A stretch of DNA of 35,045 nt from Methanobacterium sp. UBA294 (GCA_002494495.1 DACB01000004.1:102712-137756), one strand, 5' to 3'. Positions 1 through 10,752 are shown, numbered from the stretch's first letter. The notes: generated from the sequence alone by a model not told the origin. Numbers and translations are program-made.

Positions 1-983
1 CAACACCAGGTACTGGTGTTTCACCAACTCAAATCGCAAAATCAGCATCATCAGTTAAATCATATATAGAGTCCAATGGTCACTTACCATCGGCAGTTAC
101 GGTTGGTAGTGAGAATGTGACATCTCCACAGTTCCTTTACCTGTTAACTAAAAGCACGACCAATGTTAACAGTGGTATTAGTAGTAGTATAGCTATTAAA
201 AATCTGGCTGTTCCATCAAAACCCAGTGAATCTGTAAAAAGCGGGACACTAACCAAATCACAGTATATAACCCTCGCAAACAGTATCAATCAATTCATAA
301 ATACAAATGGTAGATTACCCAACTTCGCCAACACTAATTTGGGTACCATGCGCTACGAAACATTAACTTACACATACAGCAGCATAATGAACTTCTACAA
401 CACCAACAAAAGACTTCCCAACTATGTAAGCATTACCCCCTGGTCTGAGACATTAGGCTGGACTCAACTAAGTTATACCTATCATCATCAAACCACAGAA
501 TACACCTGCGGTCCATCTGCGCTGAAGATGGCTTTCTCCCATTACAATTTGAGTTTAAGTGAAAGTTATCTAGCTAATGTTGGGGGTTCCGATTATTATA
601 CAGGTACAAGCCAGAATGGTATGATAGCAGCTGTGAATGCAGTAAACAATAAGTATGATACCAACTACTCCATGACCATGGAGAGTTTCACTGGATGGAA
701 CTCTATACAATCCTATTTGGCTAATGGTGTGCCAGTAATTATAAAGATTCGCTCCTTTTTAGAAACCTATGGAACCCATTACGTGATGATCAGCGGTATA
801 AATATGCAAACTGGTAGAGTACGATTAGGAGATCCTTCCTATAATGATGGAAAACCATTCTCAATAAAAGATAAAGGTGTTAAAATCCATGAAGTATCCA
901 TGCAGGATTTGCAGGACAGATTATATTGGGTTATTAACAATAAGGACATATCTAAGCCATTGATGCCATTGGTTAAAAAGTAG
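1..983 (+). CDS. Pseudomurein-binding C39-like cysteine peptidase (5' partial)
   Basis: The reading frame is open from the window edge, so the N-terminus, and any signal peptide, is missing; an internal GTG at 117 is not a credible start. The visible N-terminal part has pseudomurein-binding-type repeats with recurring segments such as YIESNGHLPSAV, FINTNGRLPNF and FYNTNKRLPNYV. The C-terminal part is a papain-like C39/C71-type peptidase. Numbered from the codon at 117, it has Gln125 and Cys131 (in HQTTEYTCGPSALKM), His221 (in GTHYVMISG) and Asp239 (in LGDPSY), a complete Cys-His-Asp arrangement. From family knowledge, such proteins bind and cut the pseudomurein peptide of Methanobacteriales, as the PeiW/PeiP phage and prophage enzymes do. 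It is probably secreted and acts in cell-wall remodelling, but true C71 endoisopeptidase activity is inference. A T-rich tract follows the stop. Confidence 0.85.
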   Translation, partial: TPGTGVSPTQIAKSASSVKSYIESNGHLPSAVTVGSENVTSPQFLYLLTKSTTNVNSGISSSIAIKNLAVPSKPSESVKSGTLTKSQYITLANSINQFINTNGRLPNFANTNLGTMRYETLTYTYSSIMNFYNTNKRLPNYVSITPWSETLGWTQLSYTYHHQTTEYTCGPSALKMAFSHYNLSLSESYLANVGGSDYYTGTSQNGMIAAVNAVNNKYDTNYSMTMESFTGWNSIQSYLANGVPVIIKIRSFLETYGTHYVMISGINMQTGRVRLGDPSYNDGKPFSIKDKGVKIHEVSMQDLQDRLYWVINNKDISKPLMPLVKK

Positions 984-1063
984 AGTGAAAATCTCTATTT
1001 TATTTTTTAGTAAACTGATTAACAACTTCAACATAAGGGGATTTTCCTGTATTTTAATTTATT

Positions 1064-1669
1064 TCAGAATCTTTGTACAGGCTCCTGATATTTCTCTGCA
1101 TCCAGATATCTCTCTGTGGTTTTCATATAGAATATCCAGGATAGGAAGTAAGTAAAAAAGGTTACCACCAGAACTGGGATAAACTGGTCAAATATGGCCA
1201 TAAGGTTAGCCAATGAATGCATGAAAACAGCCAGGAGGTAGAAACGGATGGGTTTACTTCTGGCAATTCCAAAGGCAGTTAAAGATGTGGTTGCCGCGTG
1301 GAAAAACAACCCTGGTAATCTAATTACAAATGAAACATCATAGAGGAACACGTAGATAAAAAATTCTGTTATACCAAATCCCAGCCCCACTAACAAAGCC
1401 AGAATTGATAGAGAACGTTCACTAAGGGAATAACGGTAAAACAATGGATAAGCCTTGGCAAACTCTTCAATAAATGGTGCTAAAAGCACTATGGTGATAA
1501 TCTCTGAATATATAAGTGGTAGGAAATCATAGAAACTCTGGCCAACTGCACTTAAAAATAGGGTGATGGGGATGCTGACCACAATTCCTGAAAGGAGAAA
1601 AAATATTTTCTCCCTCATTCCCAACCTGTGTGGTGTAATAACGATTTTATGATTTTTTTCCTGATCCAT
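1064..1669 (-). CDS. PrsW-family intramembrane protease-like protein
   Basis: About 201 residues with roughly six hydrophobic segments. The PrsW hallmarks are in order: the EEFAK motif (Glu68, Glu69, Lys72 counted from the ATG at 1669), a second-helix Glu102 in FGITEF, His124 in FFHAAT and His151 in FMHSLANL. In the family these polar residues form a membrane-embedded metal or glutamic protease centre; bacterial PrsW cleaves an anti-sigma factor. The archaeal substrate is unknown. A GTG nine bases upstream (1678) is an alternative start; neither has a convincing ribosome binding site. It is transcribed toward the pseudomurein peptidase (convergent) and no partner gene adjoins it. The family call is good, the function is inferred. 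Confidence 0.75.
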   Translation of the reverse strand: MDQEKNHKIVITPHRLGMREKIFFLLSGIVVSIPITLFLSAVGQSFYDFLPLIYSEIITIVLLAPFIEEFAKAYPLFYRYSLSERSLSILALLVGLGFGITEFFIYVFLYDVSFVIRLPGLFFHAATTSLTAFGIARSKPIRFYLLAVFMHSLANLMAIFDQFIPVLVVTFFTYFLSWIFYMKTTERYLDAEKYQEPVQRF

Positions 1670-1817
1670 AAAATTCACAACAACATAAGATTTTGTTAGG
1701 GATTTTTTTGTATTGAAAATTAATGAAGTTACTGAATGTGCCAGGATAGCATATAGTCTTTTCGGTTATTTTAAGTTCAAATAAATGAAATTATTAAAAA
1801 AAACATATGAACCGAGT

Positions 1818-2903
1818 TTATTCCTGCAATATTTCAGTGAGAATATTCTGTATATCAATAGACATATTTTTAAACTTAATTTTAGAGGGGAATTCACCCA
1901 GACCCCTATATAATGAATGTCTTATATAAGGATGGTCTCTGACTGGAATTTTATCCAATTTATTAGTGTTATTACTGGCAAATAATATCAGCCGCTCCAG
2001 CATCCTCGCTTTTGCTGGTAATTCTTTCCTTAAACATTTTAATAATGCCAGTGCAAAGGCTTCCACTGCCACCTGGTCCTGGCTTGCAAATATAAGTCCC
2101 GGTTTAATGTTGGTCACATATGCTTTAGCCAGTTTAAGCTTTCCAATCTCGAAGAGTTGCCTATCAGGACCTAATGTAGTCTGGGCCTTGGTTGCTACAA
2201 AAAGAGTTAATCTATGCTTATCCTGTATAGAATCACTTATTTCTACAATTTTTTCCAGGAATGTACCTGTATGATCATTTACCGATTTAAGGGAACTTCC
2301 CCTGGCATTAAACTTCATTATATTATTGTATGGTCCATTGGCATGGTATTCCATTCTGCTATCTTCTCTAAGCAGTCCTATCATGTTTTTAAATCCAAGA
2401 GTAGCTCCTGCCTGGGTATGGGTGCTTATGCGTGGCAAGTTTATTATATGATCTGCCTTCTCCACCCATTTTGTTATATAAAAACCGTTATGCCAGGATT
2501 GAGTCCCAGGCATCTGGTAGTTATTGAACCCATCATCCCAACCCTCTTGCTCAAAAGCTATGAAATTATCTTTCTCTGTTCCCATGCCTGATTTTATATA
2601 ATTCTCTCTGCTATTACCTCTTACAACTCCTTTCCGGCCATGGAGTACGCTTCTTATTCCGGATTGATCACCCACCACAACCTTTGCCCCTCTTTCCAGG
2701 ATAATTTCTGAGATAACCCTGACTGCCAGGGGATGGGTGGTGGATGGATATGGACAGGGTGAGTTCAATGCAGGTTTAAGTAAAACTATGTCTCCAGGTG
2801 AAAGCCATTCCAGATTACTTGTGGATTTAAGAAATAATTCCATGATACTGGTTTTTAAATTTTCTTCTGAATTAATTCCAGTAACATAGAGCATCGTGTT
2901 CAT
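1818..2903 (-). CDS. DUF362 domain protein
   Basis: A 361-residue soluble protein. The sequence fits the DUF362 family: an N-terminal GDIVLLKPALNSPCPYPSTT segment, then HPLAVRVISEIILERGAKVVVGDQSG, the TKWVEKADHIINLPRISTH block and a following LGFKNMIGLL block, all typical of the family. The family's function is not established; some members carry an added ferredoxin domain, but I see no Cys clusters of that kind here. An AGGG seven bases before the ATG is a reasonable ribosome binding site. It is flanked by AT-rich spacers on both sides and looks monocistronic. No specific role can be assigned. Confidence 0.75.
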   Translation of the reverse strand: MNTMLYVTGINSEENLKTSIMELFLKSTSNLEWLSPGDIVLLKPALNSPCPYPSTTHPLAVRVISEIILERGAKVVVGDQSGIRSVLHGRKGVVRGNSRENYIKSGMGTEKDNFIAFEQEGWDDGFNNYQMPGTQSWHNGFYITKWVEKADHIINLPRISTHTQAGATLGFKNMIGLLREDSRMEYHANGPYNNIMKFNARGSSLKSVNDHTGTFLEKIVEISDSIQDKHRLTLFVATKAQTTLGPDRQLFEIGKLKLAKAYVTNIKPGLIFASQDQVAVEAFALALLKCLRKELPAKARMLERLILFASNNTNKLDKIPVRDHPYIRHSLYRGLGEFPSKIKFKNMSIDIQNILTEILQE

Positions 2904-3062
2904 AATTTTTCCCTACTCTGTTATTATTGGATTTTTACCAAATAATTATTTTTACCTTTAGAAATGATGAAATACTAATTTTATTATCTACATAAACAAA
3001 CTATATTGTATATTTATTTTGTATGATATTAGGTTTTAAATAATCCAAATAGTTTTAGAAAT

Positions 3063-3272
3063 TCAATTTACATGTATTAAAGGTTTATAAGAATTTACCA
3101 CCTTATAAAATAAAAGGTATGTCAGAAAAGTTTTAACCTGTTTAAATTCACATTTTTCACATTTGGCACATGGAGGCAGTTTATCGCTATCATCATCAAG
3201 ATATAAATCTTCTCCACAGCCAGTACAAACATATCGTCCTGTACCTGGTTTTTGTCCACATTTAAATGCCAT
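3063..3272 (-). CDS. Small zinc-ribbon protein
   Basis: 69 residues. The first 48 form a compact zinc ribbon: CGQKPGTGRYVCTGCGEDLYL, then DDDSDKLPPCAKCEKCEF, with CxxC pairs at YVCTGCG and PCAKC. This resembles the small archaeal/bacterial zinc-ribbon proteins with a CG-x-KPG-x-G-x-Y-x-C-x-x-CG signature. The start is secure: AGGAGGT sits eight bases before the ATG, one of the best Shine-Dalgarno sites in the window. The last 20 or so residues (from LTYLLFYK) are hydrophobic and lie outside the family core; they may be a lineage extension or read-through past a lost stop. Function unknown; metal or nucleic-acid binding is only a guess. Confidence 0.65.
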   Translation of the reverse strand: MAFKCGQKPGTGRYVCTGCGEDLYLDDDSDKLPPCAKCEKCEFKQVKTFLTYLLFYKVVNSYKPLIHVN

Positions 3273-3497
3273 TGATTAACCTCCTATTGGCTATAAATCA
3301 ATTGTTAGATACCACTATAGAACAATACTATGAAATGATAATATTTAACACCCAATACTTAGAATCCATAAATTTGTGTAATGAAATAGAATTTTTAATT
3401 CAGAAGCAAAATAGATAGTCGCAAGTTCTGTTTATTAATGAATAGATCTTAAATTCAGCGTATAATGATTATAAAATCTTTCCAATCTTAATGGTCT

Positions 3498-4820
3498 CTA
3501 TTCCTGGTTTTCTTCAGATTTATCTCTGTAAATGATGTGTTCCAGTAAAAGAACTGCTAAAATTCCCATGACAAATCCATTAGCAATTATAGGCCTGATT
3601 ATTGTGGGAAGTTGTGCTGATAAGGTTGGTGGTAGAAATGCCAACACCGTTCCAAGAAGTATGGGCATGCCTATGATAATTCCATCATCCAGGCTTGTAA
3701 ATACGTTGTTCTCCACACTAACTAGTAATGCAGCTCCAATTTGTGCTGTCATTATGTAGATTAAAACAGCACCAATCACTGGAGATGGAATATTGCTCAT
3801 AATTCCTATGGCCATGGGTGAAAAAGATAATATGAGAAGAATTATCCCAACGGGTATCAGGGTGAATCTGGATGCGCATTTTGTAGAAAATATAATTCCA
3901 GGGCTCATGGAATAATTTACTGGCCCAATAACTCCCAAAAAACCCGCTAAAACATTACCTAAACCCGTTGTAGTGATTCCTCTCCGGACCCTATCTTTCA
4001 TTTTATCTGCCTTCAAAAGTGATCCTATAGCTTGTATAGAGCCCAAATCATTTATTGCAAGGGCAAGGAAGCAAATTAAAAATGCAATGACAACACCAAC
4101 ATCAGGAACAGCCAGTACCATGAAATTTCCAGGAAGTGCCACTACTGACAGGTCCTGAACTGGAGACATAACTTTAAAGATACCGTAGTATCCAAAACTT
4201 CCCAGCAACATGATCCATAGTGGTAATGTTGACTTCCACAATCCTTTAAGGAACCCGTGAGCTATAAATGCAATTAAAAGTAAAAATAAGGCAAATATAA
4301 AGTTGTTCACAGGTGCAACTATCCCTCCGGCTGTTATAAGATTAAGAATAGTCGGAGTGAGGGTAAAAGCTATGAGCATCAAAATGACAATTATAACCTT
4401 GGGTGTGAAAAGTTTTTCAACATATTTGAAGAGTCCGCCACCTGCAAGTAGTGCTAGAATGCCACCGCCAATTATTATGGATGTATTAATTGCTCCTGCT
4501 CCCTGATCCAAAGTTGCTAGAACACCAATCAAAAGCACAGTTGCTGGTCCAATTACCAAAGGTAGCTTATGTCCCCATAGAGTCTGAACAAGCAGCATGA
4601 TCCCCATCAAAATCATCAACTTCTGCAAGTAGGGAATATAAGATTCCCCATGGATAGATCCTACAACAGCACCTATGATGAGTATGGTGGGAATGATCAC
4701 AGCTAACCATTGCAAACCAAAAACTAACATTTCTAAAGGAGGGGGCCAATTATCTAATTTATATTTCACGTACATGATCATCAAATGTACAATTTTTTTA
4801 AACTTATCTCTAATTGGCAT
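3498..4820 (-). CDS. Divergent NCS2-family (uracil/xanthine type) permease
   Basis: About 440 residues with 12-14 hydrophobic segments. Membership in nucleobase:cation symporter-2 is supported by the TM8 region (AINDLGSIQAIGSLLKAD), the following RRGITTTGLGNVLAGFLG and the TM10 region (GPVNYSMSPGIIFSTKCASR). NCS2 proteins import uracil, xanthine or related purines with a cation. By eye, the two substrate-binding acidic positions of UraA (Glu241 and Glu290) align with Asn257 and Met305 here, and the family [QE]-N signature in TM10 reads Met-Ser, so the substrate is unlikely to be ordinary uracil. A TTG six bases upstream is an alternative start; neither start has a clear Shine-Dalgarno. It appears to be a single gene. 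Confidence 0.75.
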   Translation of the reverse strand: MPIRDKFKKIVHLMIMYVKYKLDNWPPPLEMLVFGLQWLAVIIPTILIIGAVVGSIHGESYIPYLQKLMILMGIMLLVQTLWGHKLPLVIGPATVLLIGVLATLDQGAGAINTSIIIGGGILALLAGGGLFKYVEKLFTPKVIIVILMLIAFTLTPTILNLITAGGIVAPVNNFIFALFLLLIAFIAHGFLKGLWKSTLPLWIMLLGSFGYYGIFKVMSPVQDLSVVALPGNFMVLAVPDVGVVIAFLICFLALAINDLGSIQAIGSLLKADKMKDRVRRGITTTGLGNVLAGFLGVIGPVNYSMSPGIIFSTKCASRFTLIPVGIILLILSFSPMAIGIMSNIPSPVIGAVLIYIMTAQIGAALLVSVENNVFTSLDDGIIIGMPILLGTVLAFLPPTLSAQLPTIIRPIIANGFVMGILAVLLLEHIIYRDKSEENQE

Positions 4821-5075
4821 TTTCAAAATATAATACTTTTCATTTAAGTATTTCTAAAAAAAACAGCTCAATAAATAAGTATTTTCTCTGTAAAGAAAAA
4901 TAGTATCGATTTTAACTTAAAACCAACCTAGTGTGTATTTTAATTAAAAATAATTGGAAATAAAATAATATTAATAAAAATAAAAGATGGGTTATAATTG
5001 ATAAATGCTGGACCTATGATAACATTTTAAATATCAAAAAAATCCATTAACATGATGTTTTCTACCCAATCTTAT

Positions 5076-6410
<1,335 letters not shown>

Positions 6411-6775
6411 ATACTATCAACTTCCCTATTTTTTTAAGCAATGCATAAGATCAAGATAGCTAGGCAGATAAACGTGCCCCCAACAAATTAGAGTATCCCA
6501 TTTAAAATTAATTAAAATTAGCTAATAAAAGTTACTATTATGATGGCTAGTAAATTTTTGATGGTAATTTTTTTGCTATAATTCGGATTAATGGTCAGCT
6601 TATAAAAAAATTACCTTCTTTTTGTTCAGATTAAATATCTAAACAAGAATAATTAAAGAAAGACATAATTTTAAAGGAAAACAATAAAAATAATTTTAAA
6701 GGGAATAAAAATAAGTACATTATCATGAATTCATTGGTTTAAAACTTGTTTGTTTTTATATAACCATTATATAAA
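6411..6775. other. AT-rich intergenic region upstream of gdhA
   Basis: This 365-base spacer between gdhA and the DUF364 gene has no credible coding frame. It holds the gdhA promoter; AT runs near 6500-6530 on the minus strand could serve as a TATA element but none is clear enough to name. A short GC-richer patch near 6465-6485 would lie in the gdhA leader. T- and A-rich tracts near 6735-6775 lie just past the DUF364 stop and could end that transcript. Confidence 0.4.
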
Positions 6776-7630
6776 TCATTTTAACCTATATTTAGCAGTG
6801 ACTACCACCTTATCTGCAGATTTACCAAGATGGTAACCCGAACCTCCTTCGGCCAGTGTGTCAAGCATTTTTCCCGGATTTGTAATGATATCCCCTCCTA
6901 AAACGTTCACTCCTCTTCTAAAAAAGGCATGAGGTAAAATACTTGATGTAGGTCCCAGTACAACTACCTGGGTTTCGGGACGAGCCAATTTTAAAATGCC
7001 TTCTAATGTACCATTTATCAATGTTGTCCCTGTTACAATAAGTATATCGGCTTTAGGCACCGTATCGGCAGTTTTTTCTACAGGAACATAGAAGGTCATT
7101 TCATCTTCTTTAAGCGTTCTAGGATCGAGCTCAATAACAGAAAAATCCATTTTTCTTCCTTTTAAAATTCTTAAAACTGGAACTATTGCACCGATAAGTA
7201 CTGCATATGTATCATCGCTGAGATGGAGACATTCTGTTGCATCTACATCCACCTTCATATTATAACCATCTACTAGCCCTTCTTCCCAACAGTAACTGGA
7301 TAGTGCAGATAAAACAGCTACCCCCATTGTTCTTTTCATTGGTATACCGGACAATGCATCATCCAAATATTTTTCTACTGATCTTTCTGTCAAATGTCCA
7401 GCATTCGGCATAGCCCTAACAGAACTTGGGCAGCAGACAGCTTCTGGAATTTCTTTAATTGGCGTGGCACAGATACCAGCATGCCCAGTATTCAAACATG
7501 TACCTGTAAAAAATATTCCAATCACTGCTCTTTCTACTTTAATGTCCTGAATTTTATTTTTAAGGTTTCTTTTTACTTCCATAACTGTTTCTTCAAGAAT
7601 CTTGGAAGATTTATTGGATTTTGACACCAT
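6776..7630 (-). CDS. DUF4213/DUF364 protein (putative metal-chelation fold)
   Basis: 284 residues. The N-terminal half has the DUF4213 pattern with VERAVIGIFFTGTCLNTGHAGICATP and the conserved SALSSYCWEEG region; the C-terminal half is the Rossmann-like DUF364 domain with ADILIVTGTTLINGTLEGIL and VVLGPTSSILPHAFFRRGVNVLGG. Family members are described as putative heavy-metal chelation or corrinoid/metal-linked proteins, but no reaction is established. GGGGAT sits about ten bases before the ATG. It lies 44 bases downstream of the DUF763 gene on the same strand, so the two are probably cotranscribed. No membrane segments. Confidence 0.8.
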   Translation of the reverse strand: MVSKSNKSSKILEETVMEVKRNLKNKIQDIKVERAVIGIFFTGTCLNTGHAGICATPIKEIPEAVCCPSSVRAMPNAGHLTERSVEKYLDDALSGIPMKRTMGVAVLSALSSYCWEEGLVDGYNMKVDVDATECLHLSDDTYAVLIGAIVPVLRILKGRKMDFSVIELDPRTLKEDEMTFYVPVEKTADTVPKADILIVTGTTLINGTLEGILKLARPETQVVVLGPTSSILPHAFFRRGVNVLGGDIITNPGKMLDTLAEGGSGYHLGKSADKVVVTAKYRLK

Positions 7631-7674
7631 TTTATCATATCCCCATTACTACTCATTCGATTTCCACCTAGTCA

Positions 7675-8802
7675 TTATTCATTAATCAATGCTTCCAACC
7701 TTTTAATAGCGTTATATTTATCATTCCTCTCGAGTTTTGCTCCTTCCAGAGCGTCTTTAAGTGTTTGGATTGAGTGATCGTAGACTTCACGGTCCACAGG
7801 ATAGGGATAGCCATCTTTTCCACCATGAGTAAAACTGTACTTCACCGGGTCCTTCCAGCTGGGATTTGAACCATGGATTAAATCAGAGATCAATGCTAAC
7901 GCCCTGATTTTCTTTGGCCCCATTCCCTCCAGGGAAATCATATCCTGATAGTTGGATGGTTGTAATTCGTATGCATTTTTTAATACGATAAATTCCCTAT
8001 CCGATAGATCCATATCCAGTACCGGGTGGTGCCTGGGCATTCTAAATTCTTTAACGTACTCATCCAGTCTGGTTTGGCATTGACTTTTAAGTGGTGTTTT
8101 ATCCTTGAAATACTTCTTTAAATGCTCGGGATTATCGCATAGAAGGTCTACACTAATTTTACGGCTTTCTGCACTTTCAGAGGCAGTCATGTTCAATGAT
8201 TCAGATTCCACCTTATCACAGCATATTCCCTGGTGAGGTTCATCCACATACTCAACCACATCCTCTGATAACCAATGGTACCGGCGGGCGTACTTGTTCT
8301 TATCGTTCATACCCTGCTGTATCACCGCCCAGTCTCCCTTCTCAGTTATGAGGAAGGAGTGGTGGTAGAGCTGGTAGCCGTCCTGGATACAGGAGTTATC
8401 AATTTTTGCAGATATCTTGCTTGCATAAATGAGTTTATCAATTTTACTGGAGGAAAGGGAGAACATATCCCCTGCATTTTCAATATCAGCAGGTGTTTTC
8501 CGGGAAGCCCGCCCCTTTCCACCCGCCACAAAGATCCCGTGCTCCTCCGGGTTGATGGCCGACTTCATAGCCCCACAGGTCGTGGTAGTGGTGCCTGAGG
8601 AGTGCCAATCAAACCCGATTACGCAGGATAGGGCCTGAAACCAGTAAGGATCAGATACTCGCCTTAAAAACTCAGCACTATCATATTCATAAAGTAATGT
8701 TTCGGTTATCCCCCTGGTTAATTTAACCATACGGTGGAACAACCATTTTGGTGCGTGTCCCCCGTGCAAAGGAAGGTTTACTACTTTTCTATGGGACGAC
8801 AT
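7675..8802 (-). CDS. DUF763 protein with helix-hairpin-helix motif
   Basis: 375 residues, full length for DUF763. The N-terminal signature is present: LPLHGGHAPKWLFHRMVKL (9-27), SDPYWFQALSCVIGFDWHSS (50-69) and GGKGRASRKTP (94-104). Near the C-terminus, residues about 284-310 (YQDMISLEGMGPKKIRALAL) look like a helix-hairpin-helix DNA-binding motif, and KYSFTHGGKDGYPYPV (321-336) is a further conserved block. The biochemical role of DUF763 is not known to me; the HhH suggests a nucleic-acid-linked job. GGGGAT six bases before the ATG supports the start. It is the likely first gene of a two-gene unit with the DUF364 gene downstream. Confidence 0.8.
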   Translation of the reverse strand: MSSHRKVVNLPLHGGHAPKWLFHRMVKLTRGITETLLYEYDSAEFLRRVSDPYWFQALSCVIGFDWHSSGTTTTTCGAMKSAINPEEHGIFVAGGKGRASRKTPADIENAGDMFSLSSSKIDKLIYASKISAKIDNSCIQDGYQLYHHSFLITEKGDWAVIQQGMNDKNKYARRYHWLSEDVVEYVDEPHQGICCDKVESESLNMTASESAESRKISVDLLCDNPEHLKKYFKDKTPLKSQCQTRLDEYVKEFRMPRHHPVLDMDLSDREFIVLKNAYELQPSNYQDMISLEGMGPKKIRALALISDLIHGSNPSWKDPVKYSFTHGGKDGYPYPVDREVYDHSIQTLKDALEGAKLERNDKYNAIKRLEALINE

Positions 8803-8889
8803 CTAAAATCCCCTTATTCTCTTTACTGGAACATAAAAGAAATTCAATTATTTAAAAATTCATTCAACTTAATTCAATCATCAATTCAT

Positions 8890-10644
8890 TCAACTTAATT
8901 CATCTAATATTTCATCCAATCTGTTAAATATGGCCTGGTTACAGTCATGTTTGAACTTCAATTTGATTTTTTCCCGGTGATAATCCAGGTTGGTGAGGAA
9001 TTTCTCCAAGGTTTCCTTATTGGGATCTGTATGGAATTCTCCATATTCAAGTTTATCCAAGTATATGGCATTCAATATCTGTTCAAATTGTTTTTTTACT
9101 GGTATACTATATATGGGCTTTTCAAGATATAAAGCTTCAGATATTAAGCTGAACCCACCATTGGTTATAACAGCCTGGGCAGATGCCAGGTCTTGGAAGA
9201 ATTCGTCTTCATTGAAGCTTTTAAAGGTTAGGTTTCCATCTTTTTCATCTTTATGAAAGCCGTATATTATGAACTCATCATCTATTTGCCTTAATAATTT
9301 GAGTAGTTCCATGTTGGAGTCGCTGGTCTGATAAACCAGTATATGATCCCCTATAGTAGGTTCAAGCTCCATGACCTTATCCCGTAAGATTGGGGGAAAC
9401 ATCGTTACTTTAGCTGGATTTTTAACTGGGGGGAAGAAGTAGCTGGTTATCAGGTAATATTTAGGGCGCTGGATAAAGGATTTCACCACACTTGCCGCCC
9501 GGAAACGGTCTGCCCGGAATTCTTCTGGTACATCAACATAGCACTGGGTTATCACATGCATGTTGTCCAGGCTCACCAGGGGTATTCTAAATATTTTGTT
9601 TAATAGGTTGGAGTAGAATTCAAAGTCCGATATTATGAGATCTGGTTTCTTGGCTTTTGCAACATTATACATTAAATAAAGGTTCTTTCCTAAGTCCTGA
9701 GGAACATCTTTAATATTTTTTATAAAAGTCCGGCGATTTTTCACTTGATTTTCTTCATATACAGTATTAAATCCTTCTATTTCATAAACATCGCTGTATC
9801 TACTTGATAGATACTGATAAGCCCGATCACTTGCAAATATGGTTACATCATTTTTCTTAAGGAGATGGTCGATAATAACACTGCTGCGTATAGCGTGGCC
9901 CATCCCTTCACCGCAGACACCGTATAATATCATTTTTCTCTCATTCTTGTGTCCAAAGTTATAGTTCAATTTGTCTGCGCTTATCTTTCTACCAGTGAAC
10001 TGGTAAAAGGTACTTTTTGCATATTTAAGGGCTATTCCTGTCTTTCCTTCTTCATTGGTTCTTCTAGTGGAAACGAAGAGGGTTGCATCTCTTAAGACCT
10101 TGAAATAGTGAAGGTATGCCAGTTTTTCTATATAATCAGTGTCTTCTCCAAAATCTAACTCTTCATCAAATCCCCCTATTGCATCGTGTAGTTTTTTTCG
10201 TGTTAATATGCCATAGCAACCGGCTCCATGGGGTTTTAATGTTTCCACATATTTCATGAAGAAGTTGGCGAATTCATGGGATAGGATATCAAAGTTTTTA
10301 TCACTCATGGGGTATATCTGGCTGATAGCAATGCCCAACCCTTCCTCTACAAATTCCTGAATAGCACTTTTAAGGTATCCCCTGGTCATAATGACATCTG
10401 CATCTAAAAACAAGAGGAATTCACCCTGGGCTGCTGCAGCACCCTTATTCCTACCCACTGCAGGCATTCCACCATCTACAATTTTGGCATTGTAGTCTTT
10501 TGCGATTTCTCTGGTTCGATCCGTGGAATTTGCATCAGCAATTATCACTTCATAATCTGTAAAGTCCTGTCTTTTTATGCTTTCCAATAGATAGGGAAGG
10601 TATTCTTCCTCATTATAGGTGGGGATTATTATACTTATTTTCAT
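8890..10644 (-). CDS. Two-domain glycosyltransferase (GT2 fused to GT-B)
   Basis: 584 residues from the ATG at 10644, which has GGTGAT ten bases upstream; a TTG at 10662 would add six residues but leave no ribosome binding site. Residues 1 to about 220 are a GT-A (family 2) transferase: ISIIIPTYNEEEYLPYLLES, IADANSTD, the DxD motif in LFLDADV (Asp81/Asp83) and FGEDTDY. From about residue 237 a second, GT-B-type domain begins with MILYGVCGEGMGHAIRSS and ends with VITNGGFSLISEALYLEKP, the MurG/UDP-glycosyltransferase-like donor-site region. No transmembrane segment. It could add two successive sugars to a lipid- or protein-linked glycan. Donor and acceptor are unknown. The upstream neighbour is a membrane protein 108 bases away. 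Confidence 0.85.
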   Translation of the reverse strand: MKISIIIPTYNEEEYLPYLLESIKRQDFTDYEVIIADANSTDRTREIAKDYNAKIVDGGMPAVGRNKGAAAAQGEFLLFLDADVIMTRGYLKSAIQEFVEEGLGIAISQIYPMSDKNFDILSHEFANFFMKYVETLKPHGAGCYGILTRKKLHDAIGGFDEELDFGEDTDYIEKLAYLHYFKVLRDATLFVSTRRTNEEGKTGIALKYAKSTFYQFTGRKISADKLNYNFGHKNERKMILYGVCGEGMGHAIRSSVIIDHLLKKNDVTIFASDRAYQYLSSRYSDVYEIEGFNTVYEENQVKNRRTFIKNIKDVPQDLGKNLYLMYNVAKAKKPDLIISDFEFYSNLLNKIFRIPLVSLDNMHVITQCYVDVPEEFRADRFRAASVVKSFIQRPKYYLITSYFFPPVKNPAKVTMFPPILRDKVMELEPTIGDHILVYQTSDSNMELLKLLRQIDDEFIIYGFHKDEKDGNLTFKSFNEDEFFQDLASAQAVITNGGFSLISEALYLEKPIYSIPVKKQFEQILNAIYLDKLEYGEFHTDPNKETLEKFLTNLDYHREKIKLKFKHDCNQAIFNRLDEILDELS

Positions 10645-10752
10645 GTTTTTATTAATCACCAATTAACGATTTATGTATTAAAATTTAATTAAAGTTGATG
10701 TTAATGTAGTTTGAGCAATTTATATTATGCTGGAAGTTTGATTTATATCAAT

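Noticed and set aside
2214..2591. 125-residue plus-strand frame inside the DUF362 gene
   Set aside because: It is antisense to a clear protein family and has no homology-like features.
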